A stretch of DNA of 15,622 bases from NCBI GenBank assembly GCA_018711265.1, contig DVIM01000017.1, positions 1 to 15,622 of the forward strand, read 5' to 3'. Origin of the DNA: Spyradocola merdavium (GTDB taxonomy: Bacteria > Bacillota > Clostridia > Christensenellales > UBA1750). Every line of letters begins with the position of its first letter. Position 1 is the stretch's first letter. The notes under the pieces are model-generated. The model saw only the letters and a list, made by a program, of their open reading frames with translations, did no database searches and had not been told where the DNA came from. Of this stretch, positions 1-6,898 are shown one piece after another. A program made the position numbers and the translations under genes.

Positions 1-670
1 CCATGGCCATGGCCAGCTCGTCCGCGCGGCGGAACGCGCCCACGAACAGCGGCACCAGCAGCGGCACCATGGCCTTTGCCCGCTGGAGCAGGTTGCCCGT
101 GTCAAAGTCCGCGCCGCGCGCGGTCTGCGCCTTCATGATCTTGTCCGTCTCCTCCAGGAGCGTGGGGATGAAGCGCAGGGCGATGGTCATCATCATGGCC
201 ATCTCGTGCACGGGGAAGTGCACGGCGTTCAGGGGCTTGAGCAGCCGCTCCAGCGCGTCGGTCAGCGCCATGGGCGAGGTCGTGAGCGTCAAAAGCGACG
301 TCCCCGCCAGCAGGAACACGAGCCTTAGGCTCATGAACACCGCAAACCGCACGCCCTCCCAGTAGATGCGCAGGATGCCCCACTCGACGATCGGGTGCTC
401 CCCGCGCGTAAAGAGGATGTTCAGGAGGAAGGTGAACACCACGATGAAGAGCACCGGCCGGATCGACCGCAGCAGGAACTTGACCCGGATGTGGGACAGC
501 AGGGTCGCCGCGGCGAGGAACGCCGCCAGGCACACATACCCCAGGAATCCCTGCACCAGGAACACCATCACGATATAGACGATCATCAGGATCATCTTGA
601 CCCGGGGGTCGAGCCGGTGCACGACGGAATCCCCGGGATAATACTGGCCGAGGGTGATGTCCTTCAGCAT
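1..670 (-). CDS. ecfT: ECF transporter transmembrane subunit EcfT (3' end outside window)
   Basis: Membrane scaffold of an energy-coupling-factor importer; it couples ATP hydrolysis by EcfA1/EcfA2 to the vitamin-binding S component. The frame is open from an ATG at 670 through the left edge, giving 223 residues; the family is usually about 265, so roughly 40 are missing. Visible parts: an N-terminal segment with H-R-L-D-P-R (about 18-23), hydrophobic helices at about 26-57 and 70-88, another at 107-127, then a cytoplasmic coupling region with the first Ala-Arg-Gly motif at 184-186. The second ARG motif expected near the C-terminus lies beyond the window. Its start overlaps the ecfA2 stop by 7 bases, so the two are probably translationally coupled. 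Identity rests on sequence pattern plus gene order A1-A2-T. Confidence 0.93.
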   Translation of the reverse strand, partial: MLKDITLGQYYPGDSVVHRLDPRVKMILMIVYIVMVFLVQGFLGYVCLAAFLAAATLLSHIRVKFLLRSIRPVLFIVVFTFLLNILFTRGEHPIVEWGILRIYWEGVRFAVFMSLRLVFLLAGTSLLTLTTSPMALTDALERLLKPLNAVHFPVHEMAMMMTIALRFIPTLLEETDKIMKAQTARGADFDTGNLLQRAKAMVPLLVPLFVGAFRRADELAMAM

Positions 671-1516
671 CCGCCTTCCCCCTTTCCAAAGGCGGCCAGC
701 AGCGCCGCCTCCATCTCCTCGATCGTGTACAGGTCGCGCGGCACGGGCAGGCCCGCGTCGTTCAGCTCGCGCGCAAGGCGCGTGACCGCCGGCACGTCCA
801 GGCCCATCTTCGTCAGGCGCTCAGCGTCCGCAAAGACCTCCCGCGGCGCGCCCTCCAGGGCCTTTTCCCCGTGGTCCAGCACGACGATGCGGTCCGCAAG
901 GCGCGCCACATCCTCCATGGAGTGGGAGACCATCACGATCGTCGTGCCCGCGCGGTGCCACTCCTGCACGCGCTCCAGGATCGCGTCCCGGCCCGCGGGG
1001 TCCAGGCCCGCCGTGGGCTCGTCCAGGATCAGGACCTTGGGCTCCATGGCCAGCACCCCGGCGATGGCCACGCGCCGCTTCTGCCCGCCGGAGAGCTCAA
1101 AGGGTGACTTGTCGCGCACGGCCTCGTAGGGCAGGCCCACCAGGCGGCAGGCCTCCTCGACGCGCCGCTCGATCTCGTCGTTGTCCAGCCCGAGGTTCTT
1201 CGGGCCAAAGGCGATGTCCTTGTGGACCGTCTCCTCAAAGAGCTGATACTCCGGGTATTGGAACACGAGCCCCACGCGCCGGCGCACCTCGCGCAGGTTC
1301 GTGCCCTTGTCCGCGATGTCCATGCCGTCGACGACGACCGTGCCGCCCGTCGGCCGGATGAGGCCGTTCAGGTGCTGGATCAGCGTGGACTTGCCGCTGC
1401 CCGTGTGGCCGATGACGGCGAGAAACTCCCCGTCGGCGATCGTCAGGCTCACGCCCTTGAGCGCCGCGGCGGAAAAGGGGCTGTCCTCGTTGTAGACGTG
1501 GCTCAGGTCCCGAACC

Positions 1517-1527
<11 letters not shown>
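664..1527 (-). CDS. ecfA2: ECF transporter ATPase EcfA2
   Basis: Second ATPase of the ECF importer, working as a heterodimer with EcfA1 on the cytoplasmic face. The 287-residue protein has the full ABC set: Walker A GHTGSGKST (40-48), Q-loop Gln90 in FQYPEYQLF, signature LSGGQ (145-149), Walker B VLILDE (165-170), D-loop and switch His202. The Y-P-E-Y-Q-L-F variant after the Q-loop is typical of EcfA2, whereas EcfA1 has N-P-D-N-Q. The ATG at 1527 lies 11 bases inside the end of ecfA1 and has an AAGGGGG ribosome site upstream. Length is normal for the family (about 280-290). The C-terminal 80 residues form the usual ECF-specific extension. Confidence 0.95.
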
Positions 1528-2385
<858 letters not shown>

Positions 2386-2389
<4 letters not shown>

Positions 2390-3300
2390 GGCTTCGCCCC
2401 TCCTTTGCCGTCCAGGAAGGCCTCCATCCGCGCGATCAGGCGCGTCTCATCCGCCATGAGGGCGAACTGGCCGTGCGGGCCGATGTCCTCGACCTCGGCA
2501 TTCGGGTATAGGTCGCGCAGCAGCGCCCGCTCCCGCTCGCCGTAGTATTGGTCGCCCGCGGACTCCAGGATCAGCACGCGCCCGCCCCAGCCCGCAAGGT
2601 CGCCCTTGGCAAAGGGCCGCTTTTCGTAGAGCTCGGGCAGGGCGATGCAGTTGAGGTGGATGTACTGCTTCTTGTAGACGCTGTGCTCATACGTCTCGGA
2701 GATGAAGGCGCGCCAGAAGGTCATGTTGTCCTGCAGCTCCTCCGGGCACATCTGCTCAAAGGTCTGGTAGCCCATGGACCCGCGCATGGCGTCAAAGGGC
2801 GCGATGCGGTAGCGCAGGACCAGGCTTTTGCGGCTCGTCCAGCGGACGCAGTCCTCGCGCGGCAGGTCCTTGCAGGGCGCGCCGGTCGTGCAGAGGATGA
2901 GCCCCTCCGTCTCCTCGGGATAGGCGCGGACGTAGACCTGCGCCAGCAGCCCGCCGATGGCCGAGCCCACGACGGTCACGCGCCGGATGCCCAGGTCCTC
3001 GGAGAGGATGCCGTGGATCTGCCGGGCAAAGTCCGCCATGTGCTTGCACTCGGGCAGGGAAACCGCGATGCAGCGGCGCCTGCGGCTCATCTCCAGCAGG
3101 TAGGGGAAGTAGATCTCCCCGTTGCCCATGCCGCTGGGCAGAAAGAGAACCGCGTCCTCGCCCTGCCCCAGGTCCCAGACGCGGTAGAGCATGCCTTCCT
3201 TTTCGTAGGTGCGGCAGGGGTGCGTCTCGCGGAAGGCGGTCAAGCGCTTGACCGCCGCCGGGGGCGCGATTTGGTAGATATCGTCAAAGCTTCTGGGCAT
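2386..3300 (-). CDS. Alpha/beta-hydrolase fold protein with Ala at the nucleophile position
   Basis: 304-residue alpha/beta-hydrolase-fold protein, no signal peptide, presumably cytoplasmic. Visible landmarks: oxyanion-region strand VLFLPSGMGNGEIYF (51-65), nucleophile elbow VVGSAIGG (110-117), acid candidate Asp250 in LESAGDQYYGE, and His276 in GPHGQFALM. In the usual G-x-S-x-G-G elbow (for example VGHSMGG) the nucleophile aligns with Ala114; the Ser is one position early (113). The acid and the His look intact, so the protein may be a non-hydrolytic binding protein, or use an unusual elbow. Such Ser-less relatives are known within the superfamily. It sits between coaX and ecfA1, 28 bases after coaX, with an AAAGGCGG ribosome site. 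A link to pantothenate or CoA thioesters is only inferred from position. Confidence 0.85.
2399..2406 (-). promoter_or_regulatory. Ribosome binding site deciding the TTG start of ecfA1
   Basis: Minus-strand AAAGGAGG, nine bases before the TTG at 2389. It lies within the last codons of the alpha/beta-hydrolase gene. This supports the non-ATG start. Confidence 0.75.
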
Positions 3301-3328
3301 GGTTTGCCGCCTTTCTTGTCCGATCCGC

Positions 3329-4105
3329 TCAGGCGCGCGCGTTGCGCTCGTAGAGCAGGCGCAGGCCCTTGAGGGTCAAAAGCCCGTCGATGATGTCGAT
3401 GGTGGAGGTCTCCGAGGCGATCATGCGGGACAGGCCGCCGGTGGCGATGACGCGGATGTGCTCCGTGCCGCCGATCTCGCTCTTCATCTTGCGGACGATG
3501 TAGTCCACCTGGCCCACATAGCCGTAGACGATGCCCGCCTGCATGTTGGAGATGGTGTTGCGGGTGATGACCGTTTCGGGCTTTACGAGTTCGACCTTGG
3601 GCAGCTGGGCCGCGCGCTCGGTGAGCGCTTCGGAGGAGAGCTTGAGCCCCGGGCAGATCGCGCCGCCCAGGAATTCGCCCTTCTTCGAGATCACGCCGAA
3701 GGTCGTGGCCGTGCCAAAGTCGATGAAGATGCAGGGCCCGCCGTAGTAGCGCTGCGCCGCCACCGCGTTGCAGATGCGGTCCGCGCCCAGGGCCTGCGGG
3801 TTGTCGTAGCGGATGTTGATGCCGGTCTTGATGCCGGGCACCACCTGGATCGGCGTCTTTCCAATGTAGTCGTCGATCATGTGCTCGATGGTGTAGTTGA
3901 TCGTCGGCACGACCGAGGAGAGGATCACGCCCTCGACGTCCCGCTTGTCAAAGCCCGCGTTCGCCAGGAACATGCTCAGCAGCACGCCGTATTCGTCGTG
4001 GGTCTTGTGGCGGTCCGTGGACATGCGCCAGGCCTTCTTCAGCTCCTCGTCCTCGTAGAGGGCGCACTTGATGTTCGTATTGCCGACGTCCAGCGTCAGT
4101 ATCAT
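3329..4105 (-). CDS. coaX: Type III pantothenate kinase CoaX
   Basis: Catalyses ATP-dependent phosphorylation of pantothenate to 4'-phosphopantothenate, the first step of coenzyme A synthesis, in the cytoplasm. At 258 residues it has normal length. The ASKHA-fold phosphate-binding motif DVGNTN is at 6-11, G-A-D-R at 107-110, and DFGTATT at 129-135 with Asp129 as the expected catalytic or cation-binding residue; GGAICPGL follows (147-154), then a glycine-rich ATGGLS (221-226) of the adenosine site. Type III enzymes typically need a monovalent cation and are not inhibited by CoA. It starts 7 bases after the S-component gene and is followed by the hydrolase. This neighbourhood suggests the linked S protein carries pantothenate. 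Confidence 0.96.
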   Translation of the reverse strand: MILTLDVGNTNIKCALYEDEELKKAWRMSTDRHKTHDEYGVLLSMFLANAGFDKRDVEGVILSSVVPTINYTIEHMIDDYIGKTPIQVVPGIKTGINIRYDNPQALGADRICNAVAAQRYYGGPCIFIDFGTATTFGVISKKGEFLGGAICPGLKLSSEALTERAAQLPKVELVKPETVITRNTISNMQAGIVYGYVGQVDYIVRKMKSEIGGTEHIRVIATGGLSRMIASETSTIDIIDGLLTLKGLRLLYERNARA

Positions 4106-4112
4106 GTCGGGA

Positions 4113-4817
4113 TCATCCTTTCCTGGGGGATTCGCGTTCCGGGGGCGTCGCGCTGCCGCTGTGCGGTTCGCCGCTATGCGATTTGCCGCTGTGCGGTTCG
4201 CCGCTATGCGATTTGCCGCTGTGCGGTCCGGAGCCGGTCAGCTTCCAAACGGCCAGCACCACGGCCACGGTCATCACCGCCGCAAGGATGCACTCCGGGA
4301 TGCCGTTGACCGCCGAGGCCGACAGAATCGCCAGGCCCACGCCCTGGCGGCTGATGCCCATCAGGTCCGCGTACTGCTGCGCGTACAAAATAAAAATCAA
4401 GCCCATCACCCCGATGGTGTTGGTCAGCGTGCCGGCAACGGCCGCCGCACCCACCGAGAGCGCGCGCTTTCTCGTAAGATGCGAGATGCCGCGAAAGACG
4501 TAGTAGGCCACCGGCCCGATGAGGACGCGGGGCAGGATCGTGACCACCGGGTTCAGGAACAGGGGCGCGAGCACCGATCCCCCCACCGCCGCGCGGTAGA
4601 GGCTGAACAACCCGAAGATCAGCCCGATGACAAAGCCCACGACCGGCCCCTCCAGCACCGCGCCGATGATGACCGGCACGTGCAGGATCGTCGCGTTGAG
4701 GGGGCCGATGGGGATGATGCCCAGCGGGGTCAGGCCCAGCACCATGGTCACGGCCGAGAGCATGCCCGCCACGACCAGCTTGCGCGTCTTTTCGCGTGTC
4801 TTCTGCATGGTTTTCAT
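4113..4817 (-). CDS. ECF transporter S component, probable pantothenate binder (PanT-like), with His-rich repeat tail
   Basis: Integral-membrane substrate-binding subunit of an ECF importer. Of 234 residues, the first 195 form about six hydrophobic helices (roughly 14-36, 44-56, 57-74, 85-110, 121-146, 160-194), with the FGLFSL and FLNP patterns common in ECF_trnsprt S components. A Lys/Arg-rich N-terminus precedes helix 1. The start is ATG at 4817 with GGAGG nine bases upstream; Met4 (4808) is less well placed. Pantothenate specificity is inferred from coaX lying 7 bases downstream; no substrate residues were recognised. The C-terminal 36 residues are unusual: a polar tail with His-Ser-Gly repeated every five residues (199-221), encoded by tandem DNA repeats, then a Pro/Glu/Arg-rich end. 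panT is a plausible symbol but unproven. Confidence 0.88.
   Translation of the reverse strand: MKTMQKTREKTRKLVVAGMLSAVTMVLGLTPLGIIPIGPLNATILHVPVIIGAVLEGPVVGFVIGLIFGLFSLYRAAVGGSVLAPLFLNPVVTILPRVLIGPVAYYVFRGISHLTRKRALSVGAAAVAGTLTNTIGVMGLIFILYAQQYADLMGISRQGVGLAILSASAVNGIPECILAAVMTVAVVLAVWKLTGSGPHSGKSHSGEPHSGKSHSGEPHSGSATPPERESPRKG
4156..4229. repeat. Tandem repeat (30-bp unit of two 15-bp halves) inside the S-component gene
   Basis: On the plus strand the halves are CCGCTGTGCGGTTCG and CCGCTATGCGATTTG, present as 4156-4185 and 4186-4215, then a partial third copy to 4229. The two complete 30-bp copies are identical, indicating recent expansion. Read on the minus strand each half encodes a pentapeptide built on His-Ser-Gly followed by Glu-Pro or Lys-Ser. 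Because units are multiples of three bases, copy changes keep the frame. Confidence 0.93.
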
Positions 4818-4867
4818 TCAATTTTTCCTCCGTTCAAGTTCCGTCTCTTGGGATACCTGACGACTTT

Positions 4868-4888
4868 CCGCCGCGAAGCGCGCGGCGG
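4868..4888 (-). promoter_or_regulatory. GC-rich hairpin in the leader of the S-component operon
   Basis: CCGCCGCG and CGCGGCGG pair perfectly (8 bp) around a 5-base loop. It lies between the predicted promoter (4948-4976) and the ATG at 4817, about 50 bases before the start. No T-run follows on the minus strand, so it is not a plain terminator. It may stabilise the mRNA or take part in attenuation; no known riboswitch was recognised. Confidence 0.5.
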
Positions 4889-4947
4889 GGCGCGTATGGG
4901 ATCCGCCCGCATCGACTCCCCGCAGGGTCGCCGTGGAGCGCATGTAT

Positions 4948-4976
4948 ATTTTAACCCAAGAAAAGCGGTGTTGCAA
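4948..4976 (-). promoter_or_regulatory. Sigma-A-like promoter for the S-component/coaX/ecf operon
   Basis: Minus strand: -35 TTGCAA (4971-4976), 17-base spacer, -10 TAAAAT (4948-4953). Predicted transcription start is near 4941, giving a leader of about 125 bases. It lies back-to-back with the plus-strand promoter of the small-protein cluster. Confidence 0.65.
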
Positions 4977-4985
4977 CACTAAAGC

Positions 4986-5015
4986 GCGACAAATGGAGCG
5001 GTTTTGTGTTATACT
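4986..5015 (+). promoter_or_regulatory. Extended -10 promoter for the four-gene small-protein cluster
   Basis: TGTTATACT contains an extended -10 (TG at 5007-5008, TATACT at 5010-5015). A partial -35, GCGACA (4986-4991), is 18 bases upstream. The predicted transcript start near 5022 leaves a short leader before the GTG at 5060. The -35 regions of the two divergent promoters are only about 10 bases apart, so one factor could affect both. Confidence 0.65.
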
Positions 5016-5045
5016 CTCTTTAAAGAAGAAGGATTTTGAAATTCC

Positions 5046-5051
5046 AGGAGG
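5046..5051 (+). promoter_or_regulatory. Ribosome binding site deciding the GTG start of small protein 1
   Basis: AGGAGG eight bases before GTG at 5060. An in-frame TTG at 5036 has no such site, so the GTG is preferred. The SD core AAAGGAGG or CCAGGAGG recurs before all four paralogues at 7-8 base spacing. Confidence 0.75.
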
Positions 5052-5059
5052 TGGTCTCT

Positions 5060-5350
5060 GTGTTTCCCCTCTGTGCCGCACCCGCCCGCATCTCCAACGC
5101 CGCGATCGCCTTTCTGCTCGTGGGCGCCGCGCTGCTGGTCCTGGCCGCGATCTACGCCTTCCAGGCCGTGCGCAGCCGCGGCAAGCCGCCCGTCGAGCGC
5201 CGCGGCACGCTGAACCTGGGCGACCAGCTCTTCTCCGACTGGGCCGCGGGGCCCCACGCCATCGACCCCACGCCGGGGACCTTCTCCCTCTACGGCCGCA
5301 AGGACCCCAACGCCCTGGAGGACCCCGAGCCCGACCCCCGCCGCAGATAG
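5060..5350 (+). CDS. Short single-TM protein, RGK/EPDPRRR family, copy 1
   Basis: 96-residue protein of unrecognised family, first of four tandem paralogues. One hydrophobic helix spans about 14-35, followed directly by A-V-R-S-R-G-K (36-42). By the positive-inside rule the N-terminus would be outside and the C-terminal 55 residues in the cytoplasm. The tail carries L-N-L-G-D, an aromatic F-S-L-Y-G-R (75-80) and ends E-P-D-P-R-R-R (90-96). It is the most divergent copy: it lacks the G-N-G-N and Gly-rich linker of the others. A Cys at position 5 has no clear lipobox. The GTG start is chosen on the AGGAGG site. The shared promoter upstream and common endings indicate co-expression. Function unknown. 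Confidence 0.8.
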   Translation: MFPLCAAPARISNAAIAFLLVGAALLVLAAIYAFQAVRSRGKPPVERRGTLNLGDQLFSDWAAGPHAIDPTPGTFSLYGRKDPNALEDPEPDPRRR

Positions 5351-5384
5351 CTTTCCCCCGACCGACGCGAAAGGAGGTCCTTCC

Positions 5385-5708
5385 ATGTTCCGCCCCGTTT
5401 TTCTTCTCCCCCTGCCCGCCCCCGGCTCCATGCTCGACCGCCCTGCGACGCCGGTGCTGATCCTGCTCATCGTCCTGGCCCTGCTGCTGGTGGGGTCGCT
5501 TGTGATCTACCTCGTCTCCGCCATCCGCAGCCGCGGCAAGCCCAAGCCCGACCGCCTGGGCAACGGCAACTTCCTCGGCGCGAACCCCGGCGGCGGGCGC
5601 GGTCCGGCAGCCGGCGGCCCCGCGGGCGGCGCGCCCAGCGTCTTTGCCGTCCCGCCCAAGCCCCCGCGCCCGGGTGAGGAACGCGAGCCCGACCCCCGCC
5701 GCAGGTAA
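5385..5708 (+). CDS. Short single-TM protein, RGK/EPDPRRR family, copy 2
   Basis: 107-residue paralogue. A Pro-rich, hydrophobic N-terminal stretch (1-22) precedes a long helix at about 23-46, then S-A-I-R-S-R-G-K-P-K-P (45-55), D-R-L-G-N-G-N-F-L-G (56-65), a Gly/Pro/Ala-rich linker (67-84), an aromatic spot S-V-F-A-V-P (85-90), and the charged end E-E-R-E-P-D-P-R-R-R. AAAGGAGG lies 7 bases before the ATG. It begins 34 bases after copy 1, with a spacer closely resembling the one before copy 3. The central and C-terminal parts match copy 4 almost exactly at the DNA level (the S-A-I-R-S-R-G-K codons are near identical), while the N-termini differ, which points to domain-wise divergence after duplication. 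Function unknown. Confidence 0.85.
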   Translation: MFRPVFLLPLPAPGSMLDRPATPVLILLIVLALLLVGSLVIYLVSAIRSRGKPKPDRLGNGNFLGANPGGGRGPAAGGPAGGAPSVFAVPPKPPRPGEEREPDPRRR

Positions 5709-5742
5709 CTTCCCCCATCTTGACGCGAAAGGAGGCGTCCCC

Positions 5743-6081
5743 ATGCTGTTCCCCATCCTTCTGACTGCCCAGCGCCCGAGCGAGCTCCTTCCCCATCCGG
5801 ACTGGGAGATCATCGTCTGGATCGTTGGCACGGCCGTGCTGCTGGTCGTCTCCACGACGATCTATATCGTCTCCGCGATTCGAAACCGCGGCAAGCCCAA
5901 GCCGGAGCGCCTCGGCCACGGCAACTTGGGCGGCATGGCCGGGTATTCCGGCCGCGGCCCGGGCCAGGGCGGCCCGCCCGGCTCCAGCCCTGGCGCGTTC
6001 GCCCTCTACGGCCGCTCGTCGCCTTACGGCTCCTACGGCTCCGCGCCGGAGAAGGAGGAACCCGACCCTCGCCGCCGCTGA
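5743..6081 (+). CDS. Short single-TM protein, RGK/EPDPRRR family, copy 3
   Basis: 112-residue paralogue. The frame is open further upstream to 5644, but that part overlaps copy 2, so the ATG at 5743 with AAAGGAGG 7 bases upstream is chosen. An N-terminal segment with short hydrophobic and Pro/His residues (1-21) leads to a helix at about 22-45, then S-A-I-R-N-R-G-K-P-K-P (44-54), E-R-L-G-H-G-N-L-G-G (55-64), a Gly/Pro/Ser-rich linker, G-A-F-A-L-Y-G-R (84-91), a Ser/Tyr/Gly patch (92-100) and E-E-P-D-P-R-R-R. The tyrosine-rich patch is unique to this copy. The gap before copy 4 is longer (45 bases) than the other gaps (34). Function unknown. Confidence 0.83.
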   Translation: MLFPILLTAQRPSELLPHPDWEIIVWIVGTAVLLVVSTTIYIVSAIRNRGKPKPERLGHGNLGGMAGYSGRGPGQGGPPGSSPGAFALYGRSSPYGSYGSAPEKEEPDPRRR

Positions 6082-6091
6082 GCCCCGTTTC

Positions 6092-6112
6092 TCCCTTGTT
6101 TTTTTGAAGGGA
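6092..6112 (+). promoter_or_regulatory. Small hairpin abutting the ribosome site of copy 4
   Basis: TCCCTT (6092-6097) and AAGGGA (6107-6112) can pair around a 9-base loop that holds seven T. The right arm runs into AAAGGAGG (6112-6119). It could tune the expression of copy 4 relative to copies 1-3, or be chance. Confidence 0.3.
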
Positions 6113-6126
6113 AAGGAGGTCTCCGC

Positions 6127-6414
6127 ATGAACGGCAACACCCTGCAATGGCCCGTTGTGCTCGTGTATTCCGGCGTGGGCCTGCTCTTCCTCGCCGTGGT
6201 GGTTTGGACCCTCGTCTCGGCCATCCGCAGCCGCGGCAAGAAAAAGCCGGCGCGGGATGCCCTGGGCAACGGCAACTTCCTCGGCGTCAGCCCCGGCGGC
6301 GGGCGCGGACCCGCGGTCAGCGGCTCGCCCTTTGGCGCGCCGGGGGCCTTTGCCGTGCCCGAGCAGCCCCATCGCCCGGACGAGGAACGCGAACCCGACC
6401 CCCGCCGCAGGTAG
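6127..6414 (+). CDS. Short single-TM protein, RGK/EPDPRRR family, copy 4
   Basis: 95-residue paralogue with the shortest N-terminus (8 residues). Helix at about 9-31, then S-A-I-R-S-R-G-K-K-K-P (31-41), L-G-N-G-N-F-L-G (46-53), S-P-G-G-G-R-G-P-A (55-63), G-A-F-A-V-P (73-78) and the end E-E-R-E-P-D-P-R-R-R. Closest to copy 2 in the linker. AAAGGAGG lies 7 bases before the ATG. The cluster stops 18 bases later at a strong hairpin (6433-6470). Predicted single-pass membrane protein with a basic cytoplasmic tail; no enzyme motif and no known toxin, holin or peptide-precursor signature was recognised. Function unknown. Confidence 0.85.
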   Translation: MNGNTLQWPVVLVYSGVGLLFLAVVVWTLVSAIRSRGKKKPARDALGNGNFLGVSPGGGRGPAVSGSPFGAPGAFAVPEQPHRPDEEREPDPRRR

Positions 6415-6432
6415 TCTCCCCCAAAAACGCCA

Positions 6433-6470
6433 AGCGCGCCCATCCCCTTTTCCCGGGGGATGGGCGCGCT
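6433..6470. terminator. Bidirectional hairpin terminator between the small-protein cluster and cdd
   Basis: Perfect 15-bp stem: AGCGCGCCCATCCCC (6433-6447) pairs with 6456-6470 around an 8-base loop. Convergent genes end at 6414 (plus) and 6479 (minus). On the minus strand a five-T run follows four bases after the stem, so it best fits termination of deoD-cdd. The plus-strand side lacks a clear T-run and may rely on stem strength. Confidence 0.8.
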
Positions 6471-6478
6471 CGTGCTTC

Positions 6479-6898
6479 TCAGGACTTGTCCAGGTTCGCG
6501 CGGGCGAAGGCGCGGGGCAGGAGCGCGCCGAGCGTCGTCTCCTCCACGCCGCCCCCGGGCGCGGCCAGGTACACGCGGAACGTCTCCGGGTCGCAGAACT
6601 CGGCCAGCGCCTGGCGGCAGACGCCGCAGGGCGGGCAGGACGCCTCCGCATTGTCCCCGATGCGCCCGCCGGCCACCGCGATGGCGGTGAACTCCCGCGC
6701 GCCCTCGGCCACCGCATGGAACAGCGCCGTGCGCTCCGCGCAGCAGGCCACGGGGTAGGCGGCGTTCTCCACGTTGCAGCCGGTGTAGACGCGCCCGTCC
6801 GCGCCCAGCAGCGCCGCGCCCACCGCAAAGCCGGAATAGGGCGCATAGGCGTTCTCCCGCGCGCGCCGCGCCAGGGCGAGCAGCTCCGCCCCGCTCAC
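6479..6898 (-). CDS. cdd: Cytidine deaminase
   Basis: Hydrolytically deaminates cytidine and deoxycytidine to uridine and deoxyuridine for pyrimidine salvage, in the cytoplasm. At 139 residues it is a typical tetrameric-type CDD. Zinc ligands are Cys53 (in C-A-E) and Cys91 and Cys94 (in P-C-G-V-C); Glu55 is the proton shuttle. Substrate-loop residues Y-S-G-F (21-24) and N-V-E-N-A (42-46) are present. The start is GTG at 6898, overlapping the deoD stop as GTGA, so translation is probably coupled. It is followed by the hairpin at 6433-6470. Confidence 0.96.
   Translation of the reverse strand: MSGAELLALARRARENAYAPYSGFAVGAALLGADGRVYTGCNVENAAYPVACCAERTALFHAVAEGAREFTAIAVAGGRIGDNAEASCPPCGVCRQALAEFCDPETFRVYLAAPGGGVEETTLGALLPRAFARANLDKS

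Noticed and set aside
4156..4229. Tandem repeat considered as a CRISPR fragment.
   Set aside because: Units are contiguous without spacers and lie in-frame in a gene.
4818..5855. Minus-strand open frame opposite the first small proteins, reaching the S-component start.
   Set aside because: Low-complexity Gly/Arg/Ala content and it covers the promoter region; the plus-strand frames have ribosome sites and mutual homology.
5060..6414. Reading the four small genes as bacteriocin precursors or a toxin-antitoxin array.
   Set aside because: No double-glycine leader, no Cys/Ser/Thr-rich core, no modification or export gene nearby, and the conserved part is the C-terminal tail and helix exit, not a leader. 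No antitoxin-like partner is present.
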